Shown here piece by piece: positions 24,821 through 34,681 of a stretch of 40,862 nucleotides of DNA. How positions within the stretch are numbered: the first letter of the stretch is position 1; each line of letters starts with the position of its first letter. A program made the position numbers and the translations under genes. Origin of the DNA: Candidatus Krumholzibacteriia bacterium (GTDB lineage: Bacteria > Krumholzibacteriota > Krumholzibacteriia > LZORAL124-64-63); contig JAGLCY010000096.1 in NCBI GenBank assembly GCA_023270185.1, positions 1 through 40,862 of the forward strand, given 5' to 3'. The notes beneath the pieces are model-generated. The model made no database searches. It saw only the letters and a program-made list of their open reading frames with translations, and was not told the origin of the DNA.

Positions 24821-26119
24821 TCAAAAGAAGTACCGGCCTCGGAATTCCAGCTTCCAGTCGTTGATCTTCTCACCATATTCTGTTCCGGATTTCCCGAAGA
24901 GCAGGTTCATCCTTACACGTAATTCAAGGTTTTCGACGCCAGTGTATACTACCTCGGGGATGAGGTTGAACGATCCGTCATCGGCGTTGACGATGGAGAA
25001 CAGAGACGGTGTCAGGTACAACCATCCGAAGGGCTCCTTCTGGGAAGCCTTGAGGTAGAAGTAGTTTCGCATGAAATTGGGCACCTGGTAGCCCGCCAGC
25101 AGGGGACGAATAGAGGCAAGCTGCTGCTCATCCAGATCGGTGATATGAGCGAACAAGTCGCCCGCTTCTGCGGCTGTGTATCCCTGGCCGTTATGGTAGT
25201 ACTCGAATATAAAGGTGGTGTTTGTGGGTGCCAGGTAGCGAACCCCCGCCAGGTAGCTGTGAACATCATCAATGGGGGTGGTGACCGCTCCATCCTTATC
25301 CACAATGGTCCTGGAGTAGTCGCGGAAAAGGGCGGCTTCGCCATGGATCTCGAAATTGGCGGAGAGATTCCGCGACAGGGTCAACCCGTATCTGGGACTT
25401 TTGCTACCCGAGGAAAGAGCCATCAAGTCGATATCGGTATTGTGGAAAAGCAGGTAGAGTTTTGCTGCTGCATTAACCTGATCGGATGTTCCGAACCCGC
25501 TGTTGATGTCATCGGTCACCGGTAAGACGATCCCGGTAAAAGCCATATTTCTGAGAGCGCCGTTGAAGCTCTTGACGAAGTCGACTTGCCCCAGCCAGTG
25601 GCCTTCGAGGGCCAGGTCGGGGTCCGAAGGGTTTTTGTCCCGGCCGACGAAGTTGGTGGGATTCCAGGCGTAACCCGTGCCCCACCGCGACAGCGATTTT
25701 CCCCCGGCAACGAAGACGTAGGGATTGATTTTCCAGGAAACACGGCTTTCGAACAGGAGGGCGCTGCTGTCCCAGTCGGTGCCGTTGTATTCCTGTTCCA
25801 AATTGCCCAGGCCGAAAAACGTGATGGGTCCTTCCTGAAAGGTGAGCCCCATCTGCAGCTCTGCTCCACCCTGGATAAGGTGGGAATCCTTTTCCTCTTC
25901 CAGGAAGGCCAACCGGTAAAAAGGTGAATTCCGGTTCAGGGCAAGATAATCCAGATTTCCTTGAAGAAACCCATCCAGGGTCCAGGGAGATTTGGAAAAT
26001 TCCTGGAAGTCGAACGAGAATTCTTCATCCTGGGCCTGAGTGGGGCCGACAACCAGGGAGAAGGCGACCATGAGCAAAAGGCCGCAACACAAGTACCTGG
26101 AATTAATGGGACGACTCAC
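24821..26119 (-). CDS. Outer-membrane beta-barrel protein of the ABC operon
   Basis: A 432-residue protein with a signal peptide (cleavage likely after GPTQAQ). Alternating-residue strands rich in aromatic ends run to the very end, which is KLEFRGRYFF, a terminal phenylalanine typical of BAM substrates. No DUF is assigned with certainty; it resembles DUF1302/alginate-export-like barrels in style. It overlaps the LolA-like gene by 4 nt (ATGA) and is the last gene of the operon. It is the likely outer-membrane receiver or exit of the ABC/LolA-like system. Confidence 0.75.
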   Translation of the reverse strand: MSRPINSRYLCCGLLLMVAFSLVVGPTQAQDEEFSFDFQEFSKSPWTLDGFLQGNLDYLALNRNSPFYRLAFLEEEKDSHLIQGGAELQMGLTFQEGPITFFGLGNLEQEYNGTDWDSSALLFESRVSWKINPYVFVAGGKSLSRWGTGYAWNPTNFVGRDKNPSDPDLALEGHWLGQVDFVKSFNGALRNMAFTGIVLPVTDDINSGFGTSDQVNAAAKLYLLFHNTDIDLMALSSGSKSPRYGLTLSRNLSANFEIHGEAALFRDYSRTIVDKDGAVTTPIDDVHSYLAGVRYLAPTNTTFIFEYYHNGQGYTAAEAGDLFAHITDLDEQQLASIRPLLAGYQVPNFMRNYFYLKASQKEPFGWLYLTPSLFSIVNADDGSFNLIPEVVYTGVENLELRVRMNLLFGKSGTEYGEKINDWKLEFRGRYFF

Positions 26120-26868
26120 CGCAGCTCTTCAACCTTGGGCAGGAAATTCAGGGTAAAGGTCTCATCGCTGAACTCACGGGGCGTGATGCCGTCAAAAAGC
26201 ATGACCGAGCGGTAGCCTTTCTGCAAGGGACTGTCGGTTTCCAGAATGCTCGGGCGCACCAGGCCGTTGCCGAAATCCTTGACCTTGCTGTAATGCAGGG
26301 TCTTGATGAGGATCCCGGAGGTCGCGAAACACCGGATTTCCGTGGGGATGAGCGTTGCCTTGTCCACTTCCATCTCCAGATGATCGTAGGCCACGGTATT
26401 GGATTTGGCCTTCAGATTCAGGTGGATCTGTTCGTCTTCCTCGGTGATGGATTCGACATCGTACTCACTGGAATAGTCCAGCCGCAGGATATCCGAGTTG
26501 TTGAAAACCCCGCCGACGATTGACTGAAGACTGGTAATTCGCAAGGGTTTGCCCACGCTCGGCATGTAGAGCCACATGTTGTCCTCAAGGCGGAGCGTGG
26601 AACGGCCTTTCTCGCTTGCCGGAGAGAGGAACAGGGCCACCATCTTGTCCTGGCCCTTCTTGATGGTGTACAGAACGAATTCCTTCTTGCTCCCATCCGG
26701 TTCGATGTTGATGAGTTTGCGGTACATTTCGTAGGTCTCGGGATTGAGGTTGCGATCCACCTGAAGCAGGACGGCTGCCCCGTCAAGAGCCCAACCGGGC
26801 ATCGGCAAGACGGCCAGAAAGACCACCATGGTCAAGGTCACCAAAATACCCGCGCGTAGGTTTCTCAT
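26116..26868 (-). CDS. LolA-like outer-membrane lipoprotein-sorting protein
   Basis: About 250 residues with a signal peptide ending near PMPGWALD. The body (KKEFVLYTIKKGQDKMVALF, LRLEDNMWLYMPSVGKPLRI, GVFNNSDILRLDYSSEYDVE) matches the LolA-like family annotated as outer membrane lipoprotein-sorting protein. Such proteins have an unclosed beta-barrel that carries a lipid or lipoprotein across the periplasm. The start is taken at the second methionine (26868), eight bases after AGG; the track start 26874 leaves only two bases. It lies 14 nt after the permease stop and overlaps the barrel gene. Confidence 0.85.
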   Translation of the reverse strand: MRNLRAGILVTLTMVVFLAVLPMPGWALDGAAVLLQVDRNLNPETYEMYRKLINIEPDGSKKEFVLYTIKKGQDKMVALFLSPASEKGRSTLRLEDNMWLYMPSVGKPLRITSLQSIVGGVFNNSDILRLDYSSEYDVESITEEDEQIHLNLKAKSNTVAYDHLEMEVDKATLIPTEIRCFATSGILIKTLHYSKVKDFGNGLVRPSILETDSPLQKGYRSVMLFDGITPREFSDETFTLNFLPKVEELR

Positions 26869-26882
26869 GTTCATATCCTTTT

Positions 26883-28122
26883 CTAGACTTGCCGCATGGC
26901 CGTGACCGGTTCCATACGGGAGGCCTTGAAGGCAGGTTGAAGGCTGGCCAGGGTCGAAATGGCGATGACCAGCAGGGAAACGATCAGGATCTCGTTGAGG
27001 TCGACGGTCGGTGACAGCACCAGGCCTTTCTGGCGGCCGAAGTCGAAGGTCAGGGGATTGGCCTGGAGAATGAGGATCGCTGCCAGGGACAGAATCGAAC
27101 CGATCAGGGACCCCAAAATACCAAGGCTAAGTCCTTCGATGAGGAAGAGGCTGAGGATTTTACCGGGACGCGTGCCGATGGCGGCAATGGTTCCGATCTC
27201 CTTGATGCGCTCGAAGACGGCCATGATCATGACATTCATTACGCTGACCAGAACAATGGAAATGAGCATGATCCTGATGAATAGCGTCATCAAATCTATC
27301 ATGCGGGCGATATTGTAGAATGGCGATAGTTTTTCCCAGGAGTGGATTTCAAATTTGGGCATATTCTGCTTGTTCAGGTTGGCGGCCAGGGATTCGGTGA
27401 GGTGGGCCTGCACCTCATGCAGTGCACCCGGGTCTTTCAGCCTGATGGCGTATTCGTTGGCCTCAATGCCGTCGATCCTCAGGATTTCCTTGGCATCATC
27501 GATGTGAACATAACCGTCTCGGCCGCCCGGTCCGGAGAGGCCCTCTAAAACCCCGCTCACCGTGAAGGTCTTGGCATTGACCGAACCGTCCCGATTGGTC
27601 GCAACTATCACGACGGTGTCGCCGAGCTTGACTTTCATTCCCCTGGCCAGGAGTTCCGGCACCAGGATTTCGCCCGACTTGATCATCACCGCCGATTCCT
27701 TGCCCTGTAGGAGCCTTTTGGCCAAGAGGGGAGCGGAGGCAAGTTCCCGGGCGGGATCGACGCCGTTCAACCGTACATTGGTCGTTTCCTCGAAGTTGCT
27801 GAACATACCGCCGAATTTGATGCGGGGAGAATAGGCCTCGACGCCAGCCATGTCGTCCAGTTCCCGCTCGATAATCTGCACTTCTTTCGGTGCCAGATTC
27901 AGGTGCAGGGGAAGATTGTCGATGGAAGCCACATACCCGCGTTTGTGCACCTGCAGGTGGCCTATCATCGAGTCGGTGATCTGACTGATCATCATGTTCT
28001 TGAATGCCCCGGAAATCGCGACAAACAGCAGGACTGCCATGACTCCGATCGTGATGAGGGACGAGGTCAACAGGGTTCGTCGTTTATAGCGCAGCAGATT
28101 GCGCAGGGCGATCTTGAAGAGA

Positions 28123-28130
<8 letters not shown>
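26883..28130 (-). CDS. ABC transporter permease, FtsX/LolC-E/MacB type
   Basis: A 415-residue protein with one N-terminal membrane segment (LLTSSLITIGVMAVLLFVAI), a periplasmic domain of about 220 residues, then three membrane segments near the C-terminus (FERIKEIGTIAAIGTRPGKI between the first two). This is the MacB-periplasmic-core plus FtsX arrangement. Such permeases do not pump through a channel but drive release or extrusion of lipids, lipoproteins or peptides from the outer face of the inner membrane. Its start overlaps the ATPase gene by 8 nt. Confidence 0.92.
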
Positions 28131-28824
<694 letters not shown>

Positions 28825-28827
28825 CAA

Positions 28828-29814
28828 TTGCTCCCGGTGTTCAATTCCAAGTCAGGTTCAGCAACCAATCTAATATATCCGGACTTGAGCCGCAGCTACC
28901 CAAAAACCCATTCGAGGCATCGCCGCACCGTGAAGGCACAACCAATACCTATAGGGCCAAACTATTTTTTCCTTCATGTTCGCGACTTCATCGCGCCGCG
29001 CATGACAGGACGTAACGTCACCTACTGTCTGCTCTACGAATCAGCAGGGCTTCTGGGTCTGCAAAACGACGCCATCACATTCGACGCGGAAAAAACCGAT
29101 ACCCTGCGTTCCCACTTTCAGTATATCGCGGCCAACCACTTCGATGATCCCAGCTACCAGAGGATTGACGGACGGCCTGTCGTTTATCTGTATCTGACCC
29201 GTACGTTTGGGGGTACCTATGAACAGGCGCTCCAACTCGTGCGTCAGGACATGCTCGCTTTGGGTTTCGACATCTATCTGATCGGCGACGAGGTATACTG
29301 GGGCACGCCCAACTCTACGCGTATCGCCACCTTCGATGCTATCACGGCCTACAACATGCACGGCCCTGTTCATCTGTCAGGTTTTCCGGATGACAGTGGG
29401 TTCCTGACGGAGGTGTCGGCCAAATATTCACAGTACCAATCGACGGCGAGCGGCCTGAACGTCGCCTTCATTCCGAACATCATGCCGGGCTTCAATGATC
29501 GCGGCGTACGCCTGGAGGTGAACCATTACGTCATTCCGCCGCAGGTCAACAACTGGGCGAGCCACACGAGCACCCTGGAGGTGATCAGGGAACGGCTGGG
29601 TCCAACAGCGGTGGTGGTCCCTCCAACGGTGTTCAGCAATGAGATTCGTCTGGAGGGATATCCCAATCCCTTCAATTCCCGGGTTGTGATTCAATACGAG
29701 GTGGCCTGGCTGGGAGACGACCTGGCCGGTCGACCGGTTGCTTCGGGAGTTTATTTTGTGCGGTTGGAAACGGGGACCGAGGCGGCTACCCGACGTATTT
29801 CGCTGGTCAAATGA
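28828..29814 (+). pseudogene. Truncated GH99-like secreted protein with damaged FlgD-like tail
   Basis: The open frame begins with a TTG touching the divergent ABC gene and has no signal peptide. Family-like sequence starts only around residue 50 (TYCLLYESAGLLGLQND) and continues with RSHFQYIAANHFDDPSYQRI, DGRPVVYLYLTRTF and IYLIGDEVYWG, as in GH99/WbsX-related proteins. The C-terminal FlgD/Por-type domain opens normally (YPNPFNSRVVIQYEV). It then jumps to a segment near its end (DDLAGRPVASGVYFVRLETG, ending RRISLVK), missing about 30 residues. Loss of both the 5' end and an internal piece points to a decayed gene. Confidence 0.65.
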
Positions 29815-29860
29815 GTGTGAACCTCCCTACAGGTGGGATCTCCCGGTAAGGTATCCCGCA

Positions 29861-29897
29861 CAAAAACGAAAGCGCCCGACTCAACCGAGCCGGGCGC
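29861..29897 (-). terminator. Terminator of the PEP carboxykinase gene
   Basis: GCGCCCG and CGGGCGC pair (29872-29897), with CTC/GAG inside. On the minus strand the stem is followed by TTTCGTTTTTG. Confidence 0.8.
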
Positions 29898-29926
29898 CGT
29901 CTTTCCGGTCTTTTTTCCGACCGATA

Positions 29927-31888
29927 CTAGCCGAGCTGACCCGGCTTGACCACTGGACCGAATTTGCCCTTAAGCTCATTCAGGCCGGCTTCCCACTCGC
30001 CATAGACCTTTAACAGCTGCTTCGGCAGGTTCTCCTCTTTGCCGAAGGCCTCGCGCTGCAGGTCGATGCGAGCTTGGATCAGGTCCGTGTAGATGGAGAA
30101 CTGCATGTCGTACAGTTCGCGCGGATAGTCCTTCTGGATGGTGTCGGCGAAGGTCTGCTTCATCTCCTCGTAAACGGGGATGAAGCCGAAGGGCGTCTCG
30201 ATGCCCTTGTAGTCGCCGTGGGCGAAGCGGGCCAGCCAGGTCAGCCATGCCCTCACGTCGCGTTTTTCACCCAACAGCTTCTTGCCTTCGCTGCCGCCTC
30301 GGGCCTCGCTGGTCAGGAAGTAGTTGAGGCCCGCCAGGATCGGCTTGCCGGCATCGGTGAACTTATCGCTGCCGAAGAACTCGAACTGGACGCGCATGTA
30401 ATCGGCCAGGGAGCCGGGGATGAACGGAGCGTTGGCCCAGGGCTGGCGTTTCACGCCGGAGGCGCCGACCTCGGTCGCGGTGGCGGCCGAAACGATGGAC
30501 GCGCCGATGACCACGCCGTCATCCGAGTTCTTGCCGGCCCACACCGGAGGCATGGTGTCGGCGTCGCGGCCGGAGTAGGTCACGACTTTCACCGGGGCGC
30601 CCTCGGGGTTTTCGCCGGTTCCGTGGCTGAAGTTGCCGATGTCCTTGGCGCGCAGGGTGCAGCGGGCGTTGGGATGGGAGATGGGGATCTCCTTGCCCTC
30701 GGCGTTCGTCTTGCCCTTGAACCACTCGCCCTGGAAGTTGACGCCCTTGTCCGCGTGTTCCTCGAGATTGCCCGTCCAGTGGGGCACGCCCTTGTCGTCG
30801 ATCAGCACGTTGGACCAGATGACCTCCGTGCCCTCTTTGCGCAGGCAGTCCATCAGGAACGGATCACCCTCGCGGTTCACGTCGGCCACGATGCCGAAGA
30901 TGCCCTGCTCGGGGTTGATCGCCCGCATGGTGCCGTCCTCGGCGATCCACATCTGGGCCAGGTCGTCACCGACGAACTCGGTGCCGGCCATGGCTGTGGT
31001 GGTCTTGCCGCAGCCGCTGGGCGCGGCGCCGGCGAACCAGGTCATGCGGCCGCTGTCCTCTTCCACGCCCGTGATGAACATGTGTTCGGAGAGTTCCTGG
31101 CCCTTGCCGTAGTAGATGGCCAGGTCCACGGCGAAGCGGTGGTTGCCCTTCTTAAGCAACAGGGTGTTGCCGGCGTAGGTGCAGAACATGGAGAAGGTGG
31201 TCAGCCAGCTGCGGTCCATGAAAACGCGGGCATTGGGCAGATCCTCGGGGCGATTCGGGCCCTCGCTGTGCACGTTGGTCAGGAAGGTGCCCGATATCCC
31301 GACCTGCTCGTCGAAGCGGTCGTAACAGTGACGGTACAGGATGTCGCCCGAGTGCATGACGTAGGTCGACGAGGTGATCTCCAGGGCGGGCAGGGCCATC
31401 TTGGCGCCGGCCGGGCCACGGCTGAAGAACCCGACGATCATGGTCTTGCCCTTCATGATGCCGGTCATGTATTCCTTGATGTAGGCGTGAGCCTCGTCGC
31501 GCGGCATTTTCTTGCCCAGGGTACTGGAGGGTTCACCCTCGTTGACGATGTAGAAGGTGCGATCGACGATCCGGCCCTGCTCCTCGGACAGGTCGTAATG
31601 GATCGTGTGATCCTTCATGGCCAGCGTCTTTTCTTCCCCCTTGTCCAGGCTCATTTGCCGGACTTTCTTCATGTCCTCCGGGGATCCGGTGGAGATGTAG
31701 ACAGCGTCCGGCTGACAGCATGCGATGGCGTTGGCGATCTTCAGGATGGCATCCTCTGTCTTGATTTTCGACAGCCTCGCCTGGTGTTCGTCGTCCAATT
31801 TTTCCTGGATCAGCTTCCACGCCTCACCTATGGAATCGATGCCCCCCACTGCGGAGAGAATATCCACGCCCTTCTTCAGCTCCAGCAT
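29927..31888 (-). CDS. pckG: Phosphoenolpyruvate carboxykinase (GTP type)
   Basis: A 653-residue cytosolic enzyme that interconverts oxaloacetate plus GTP with phosphoenolpyruvate, CO2 and GDP, the entry step of gluconeogenesis. Landmarks are GFFSRGPAGAKMALPALEIT, YVMHSGDILYR, the P-loop AAPSGCGKTTTAMAGTEFVG with its active-site cysteine, GIFGIVADVNREGDPF, and the C-terminal blocks PWANAPFIPGSLADYMRVQF and LTWLARFAHGDYKGIETPFG. It is slightly longer than the usual 600-620 residues. The start is ATG 31888 with GAGGAGG upstream. A hairpin lies 18 nt ahead of the start. The long plus-strand ORF opposite it (30074-31978) is a codon-bias shadow. Confidence 0.95.
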   Translation of the reverse strand: MLELKKGVDILSAVGGIDSIGEAWKLIQEKLDDEHQARLSKIKTEDAILKIANAIACCQPDAVYISTGSPEDMKKVRQMSLDKGEEKTLAMKDHTIHYDLSEEQGRIVDRTFYIVNEGEPSSTLGKKMPRDEAHAYIKEYMTGIMKGKTMIVGFFSRGPAGAKMALPALEITSSTYVMHSGDILYRHCYDRFDEQVGISGTFLTNVHSEGPNRPEDLPNARVFMDRSWLTTFSMFCTYAGNTLLLKKGNHRFAVDLAIYYGKGQELSEHMFITGVEEDSGRMTWFAGAAPSGCGKTTTAMAGTEFVGDDLAQMWIAEDGTMRAINPEQGIFGIVADVNREGDPFLMDCLRKEGTEVIWSNVLIDDKGVPHWTGNLEEHADKGVNFQGEWFKGKTNAEGKEIPISHPNARCTLRAKDIGNFSHGTGENPEGAPVKVVTYSGRDADTMPPVWAGKNSDDGVVIGASIVSAATATEVGASGVKRQPWANAPFIPGSLADYMRVQFEFFGSDKFTDAGKPILAGLNYFLTSEARGGSEGKKLLGEKRDVRAWLTWLARFAHGDYKGIETPFGFIPVYEEMKQTFADTIQKDYPRELYDMQFSIYTDLIQARIDLQREAFGKEENLPKQLLKVYGEWEAGLNELKGKFGPVVKPGQLG

Positions 31889-31905
31889 CGCGGCCTCCTC
31901 ATTGA

Positions 31906-31928
31906 ATCCGCCGAATTCCGGCGGATTT
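31906..31928 (-). promoter_or_regulatory. Hairpin in the PEP carboxykinase leader
   Basis: AATCCGCCG and CGGCGGATT (9-bp arms, 5-nt loop) lie immediately upstream of the GAGGAGG ribosome-binding site. This could affect translation initiation or mRNA stability, or be an operator. Confidence 0.45.
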
Positions 31929-32217
31929 GGTACGGATTACAGGTTTTAGAAAAATCCAATCTCATATGTAACTCATAAGGCCGAACGTCACAAACCAAAT
32001 CGCTTCAATGGGGGTGCAACGGTAAGCTGTATTACGTCGGAGGCCGCGAAGGTCTGGGCGTGCTCGCGGTTCGTCCATGGCCCGGGGAGCCGGGTTCTCC
32101 GGCAACGACTGGACGGTCAAATCGGGTGAATTCATCTGGGCGGATGATCGGTGAGCCCGGGTAGGCTTTTCTCGCAATAACTTGTAAAAATGCCCGGATT
32201 GTATTAGTTTCCGGCCT
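31929..32217. other. Divergent intergenic region (PEP carboxykinase / RRM gene 2)
   Basis: No gene is seen. Near 32199-32212 the stretch GATTGTATTAGTTTCC resembles ATTGTATATTATTGTTTCC ahead of RRM gene 1 and is the likely promoter zone of RRM gene 2. GC-rich imperfect hairpins occur around 32080-32105. Confidence 0.4.
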
Positions 32218-32361
32218 GAATTCTCCCGACAGTCGGGGGAGCTACGGTTCGGCGAGCGATTGAATTGCCGGGCCAATTTGGAGCGCAGGGGATTTGTCGG
32301 AAAAAGCCGGCGGTTCTGAGCGCTTGGTTAAGCCGGTAAGCCGGCACTTGGAGATAATGCT
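32218..32361 (+). promoter_or_regulatory. Structured mRNA leader of RRM gene 2
   Basis: The same 144-nt length and hairpin order as the leader at 19108. The hairpins are CTCCCGAC/GTCGGGGG (wobble pair replaces C-G), CGGCGA/TTGCCG (G-T replaces A-T), GTCGG-AAAAAG-CCGGC (two positions exchanged with pairing kept) and GCCGG-TAAG-CCGGC (C-G replaces T-A). GGAG follows five bases after the last stem. Substitutions that keep pairing argue for a functional RNA fold. Confidence 0.65.
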
Positions 32362-32685
<324 letters not shown>

Positions 32686-32717
32686 GTTAGTCAGTCAGCC
32701 CACGGGTTGATGATTGG

Positions 32718-32744
32718 AACCCCGCTACCGGGAGGTGGCGGGGT
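32718..32744 (+). terminator. Terminator of RRM gene 2
   Basis: AACCCCGCTACC and GGTGGCGGGGTT pair around GGGA. The T-run is poor (TTATTGT), weaker than that of the first copy. Confidence 0.7.
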
Positions 32745-32951
32745 TATTGTATGTGTGCACGTCTAATATGATATTCCCGACAAGAAAAATTGAGTCAGAC
32801 TCATGAAGGCCACATTTGTCGGAACCTATGGGCCGTAGGAGTTGTCATATCTCAAACCGGTTTCCGCGGTTGGTCGGTTGCTATCGTCCCTGCATTATTA
32901 TTACAAGTACTGTTGGGCACTTCACAACGCGCTCGAATCTGGGAGGACGAA

Positions 32952-33455
32952 ATGAATTCACGAATCTTCTTCACTGTTTTGTTGGCCATTGCCCTGGTTG
33001 CTTCGGTAGCCGGCGCCGGTACGATCGATGAGAACAAAGCCTTGGTCGCTAATTTTATCGAAGCCAACAATGCGAAGGATTTCGATAATCTTCCTACCTA
33101 TGTCACCGACAATTTTCGCCGACATTCACAGGCTTCACCAGGTGTTGTCGTGGCCAATAAGGAACAGTTCATCAAACACATGGGCGACGATTTGAACACA
33201 TTTCCCGATGCCAAAATCGATGTTCAGCAAGTTGTCGCGGAAGGGGACCGTGTTGCCGTTTGGGGCAGTTACCTGGGAACGTATAATGGTGAGGTTCCGG
33301 GTAGCGGGTCAGCCGGACGAAAGGTCAATGTCGACTTCTCTGCCATTTATCGCATAGAAGGTGATAAAATCGCCGAATTGTGGATCACCTGGGATAATTT
33401 GGCTGTCCGTACACAGCTTGGAGAGAAAACCGTTCCTGGAGGTATTGCAGAATGA
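32952..33455 (+). CDS. Secreted SnoaL-like (ester cyclase-type) protein
   Basis: A 167-residue protein with a signal peptide (MNSRIFFTVLLAIALVASVA, then GAG). The mature part is a SnoaL-like NTF2 fold: NKALVANFIEANNAKDFDNL, VANKEQFIKHMGDDLNTFPD, VAEGDRVAVWGSYLGTYNGE and GDKIAELWITWDNLAV. The enzymatic role of such secreted forms is mostly unknown; small-molecule binding is likely. The start is ATG 32952 with GGGAGG upstream, rather than the track's GTG/ATG at 32790. It overlaps the next gene by 4 nt. Confidence 0.85.
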   Translation: MNSRIFFTVLLAIALVASVAGAGTIDENKALVANFIEANNAKDFDNLPTYVTDNFRRHSQASPGVVVANKEQFIKHMGDDLNTFPDAKIDVQQVVAEGDRVAVWGSYLGTYNGEVPGSGSAGRKVNVDFSAIYRIEGDKIAELWITWDNLAVRTQLGEKTVPGGIAE

Positions 33456-33967
33456 AGACAGTACTTTGCATCGTTGCGCTATGTTTATCGGCATCACTTC
33501 CGGCCACGGCAGAGCAACAAGGCTTCCAGGATCCACTACTTGATCAAATGGCCGGGAATTGGGTCATGGAAGGCACCATCGCGGGCGACGAGTCTGTGCA
33601 TGATATTCTCGTTGAGTGGGTGCTTGATCATCAGTATCTGCGCTTTCACGAAGTGGCGCGCGAAGAAGAACCGGATGGCACACCGTTGTATGAAGCCATC
33701 GTCTTCATTGGCTGGGATCAGCCGACAAATCAGTATGCATGTCTATGGCTGGACTCGACCGGGGGAGGCGGACTTTCCGCCCCTGCCATCGGTCACGCGA
33801 AACCAAGCGGAGATACATTGCCGTTTGTATTCGACATGGGCGAGGGCGGAACCTTCCACACGACCTTTGTCTACGACCGGGACACCGATTCATGGAAGTG
33901 GCTGATGGACATGGAAAACGGCGGGGAACGTACTCCGTTCGCGCGGGTGACCCTGACCAGGCAATAG
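33452..33967 (+). CDS. Secreted lipocalin-like (DUF1579-type) protein
   Basis: A 171-residue protein with a signal peptide (MKTVLCIVALCLSASLPATA). The body (LLDQMAGNWVMEGTIAGDES, ILVEWVLDHQYLRFHEVARE, FIGWDQPTNQYACLWLDSTG) resembles DUF1579 and related small beta-barrel proteins that measure or bind hydrophobic ligands. Its ATG overlaps the stop of the SnoaL-like gene, and the LptF/G-like gene follows three bases after its stop. This makes a three-gene operon. Confidence 0.75.
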   Translation: MKTVLCIVALCLSASLPATAEQQGFQDPLLDQMAGNWVMEGTIAGDESVHDILVEWVLDHQYLRFHEVAREEEPDGTPLYEAIVFIGWDQPTNQYACLWLDSTGGGGLSAPAIGHAKPSGDTLPFVFDMGEGGTFHTTFVYDRDTDSWKWLMDMENGGERTPFARVTLTRQ

Positions 33968-33970
33968 ACC

Positions 33971-34585
33971 ATGACGACTTTCCATAGAAGACTCACCATC
34001 AGCTTTCTGCAGAACCTGGTTCGCTCGGTTCTGGTGCTCATGATTGTAATGGCGATGATCAGTCTCCCTGAAATTCAGTGGTTCTTCGATATCTTCCTGT
34101 TCGTATTGCCGCTGTCCCTGCTCCTCGCAACGCTGTTTACCGTGGGCTTCCTTGCGCGCGATCATGAATTGACGGCATTGAGGGCTGCAGGGTGGTCGAT
34201 GTTCCAGATAACGTGGCCTGTGATCTCGATTGGGGTTGTGGCTTCACTGGTATCCTGGGCACAGTATTTGGCCGATTTGCCAAAACCGCTCTCAATGCCA
34301 ACTGATGCCGCGGGGATAACAGCGTTCCATGCCGGCCTGTCTTATCCATTGGTTAATCTTCTTGCCGTTTACCTGGGAATCGGGCTTGCCGCTTCACCCC
34401 GAAACAAGTCGAGGTTTGTTGGTTTCCTGCGCGCGGGCATGTGGCTGATGGTTTACTACATAGTGTCGGCAACCGCGAACGCATTGGGGCGACACGGTGG
34501 ATTGCCGCCCCTGGTGGCAGGCTGGATGGCTGCGGTTTTTCTTGCCGGGATCACAGGAATTTTGTGGTGGAAAGCGGAATGGTGA
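33971..34585 (+). CDS. Shortened LptF/LptG-like permease without jellyroll domain
   Basis: A 204-residue membrane protein. The first half reads VLPLSLLLATLFTVGFLARD and HELTALRAAGWSMFQITWPV, a hallmark block of LptF/LptG just before their periplasmic jellyroll. The second half (YPLVNLLAVYLGIGLAASPR, YYIVSATANALGRHGGLPPL) matches their last two membrane helices. The jellyroll of roughly 180 residues is replaced by a linker of about 20 residues (ADLPKPLSMPTDAAGI). It is therefore either a stripped-down LPS-type export permease or a deletion derivative still in frame. No ATPase gene (LptB) is adjacent. Confidence 0.7.
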   Translation: MTTFHRRLTISFLQNLVRSVLVLMIVMAMISLPEIQWFFDIFLFVLPLSLLLATLFTVGFLARDHELTALRAAGWSMFQITWPVISIGVVASLVSWAQYLADLPKPLSMPTDAAGITAFHAGLSYPLVNLLAVYLGIGLAASPRNKSRFVGFLRAGMWLMVYYIVSATANALGRHGGLPPLVAGWMAAVFLAGITGILWWKAEW

Positions 34586-34681
34586 TCGGCGGGATTGATT
34601 TTGCCATCTCAGATCATGTACAATTTATTGCTTCGGTTAACGGGCGAAAGAATTGGGCTGGTCAATAGTTACGGGAATATT

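Noticed and set aside
30074-31978. 634-codon plus-strand ORF opposite PEP carboxykinase
   Set aside because: It is a GC-bias shadow of pckG with low-complexity composition (runs of G, A, V, H) and no family features.
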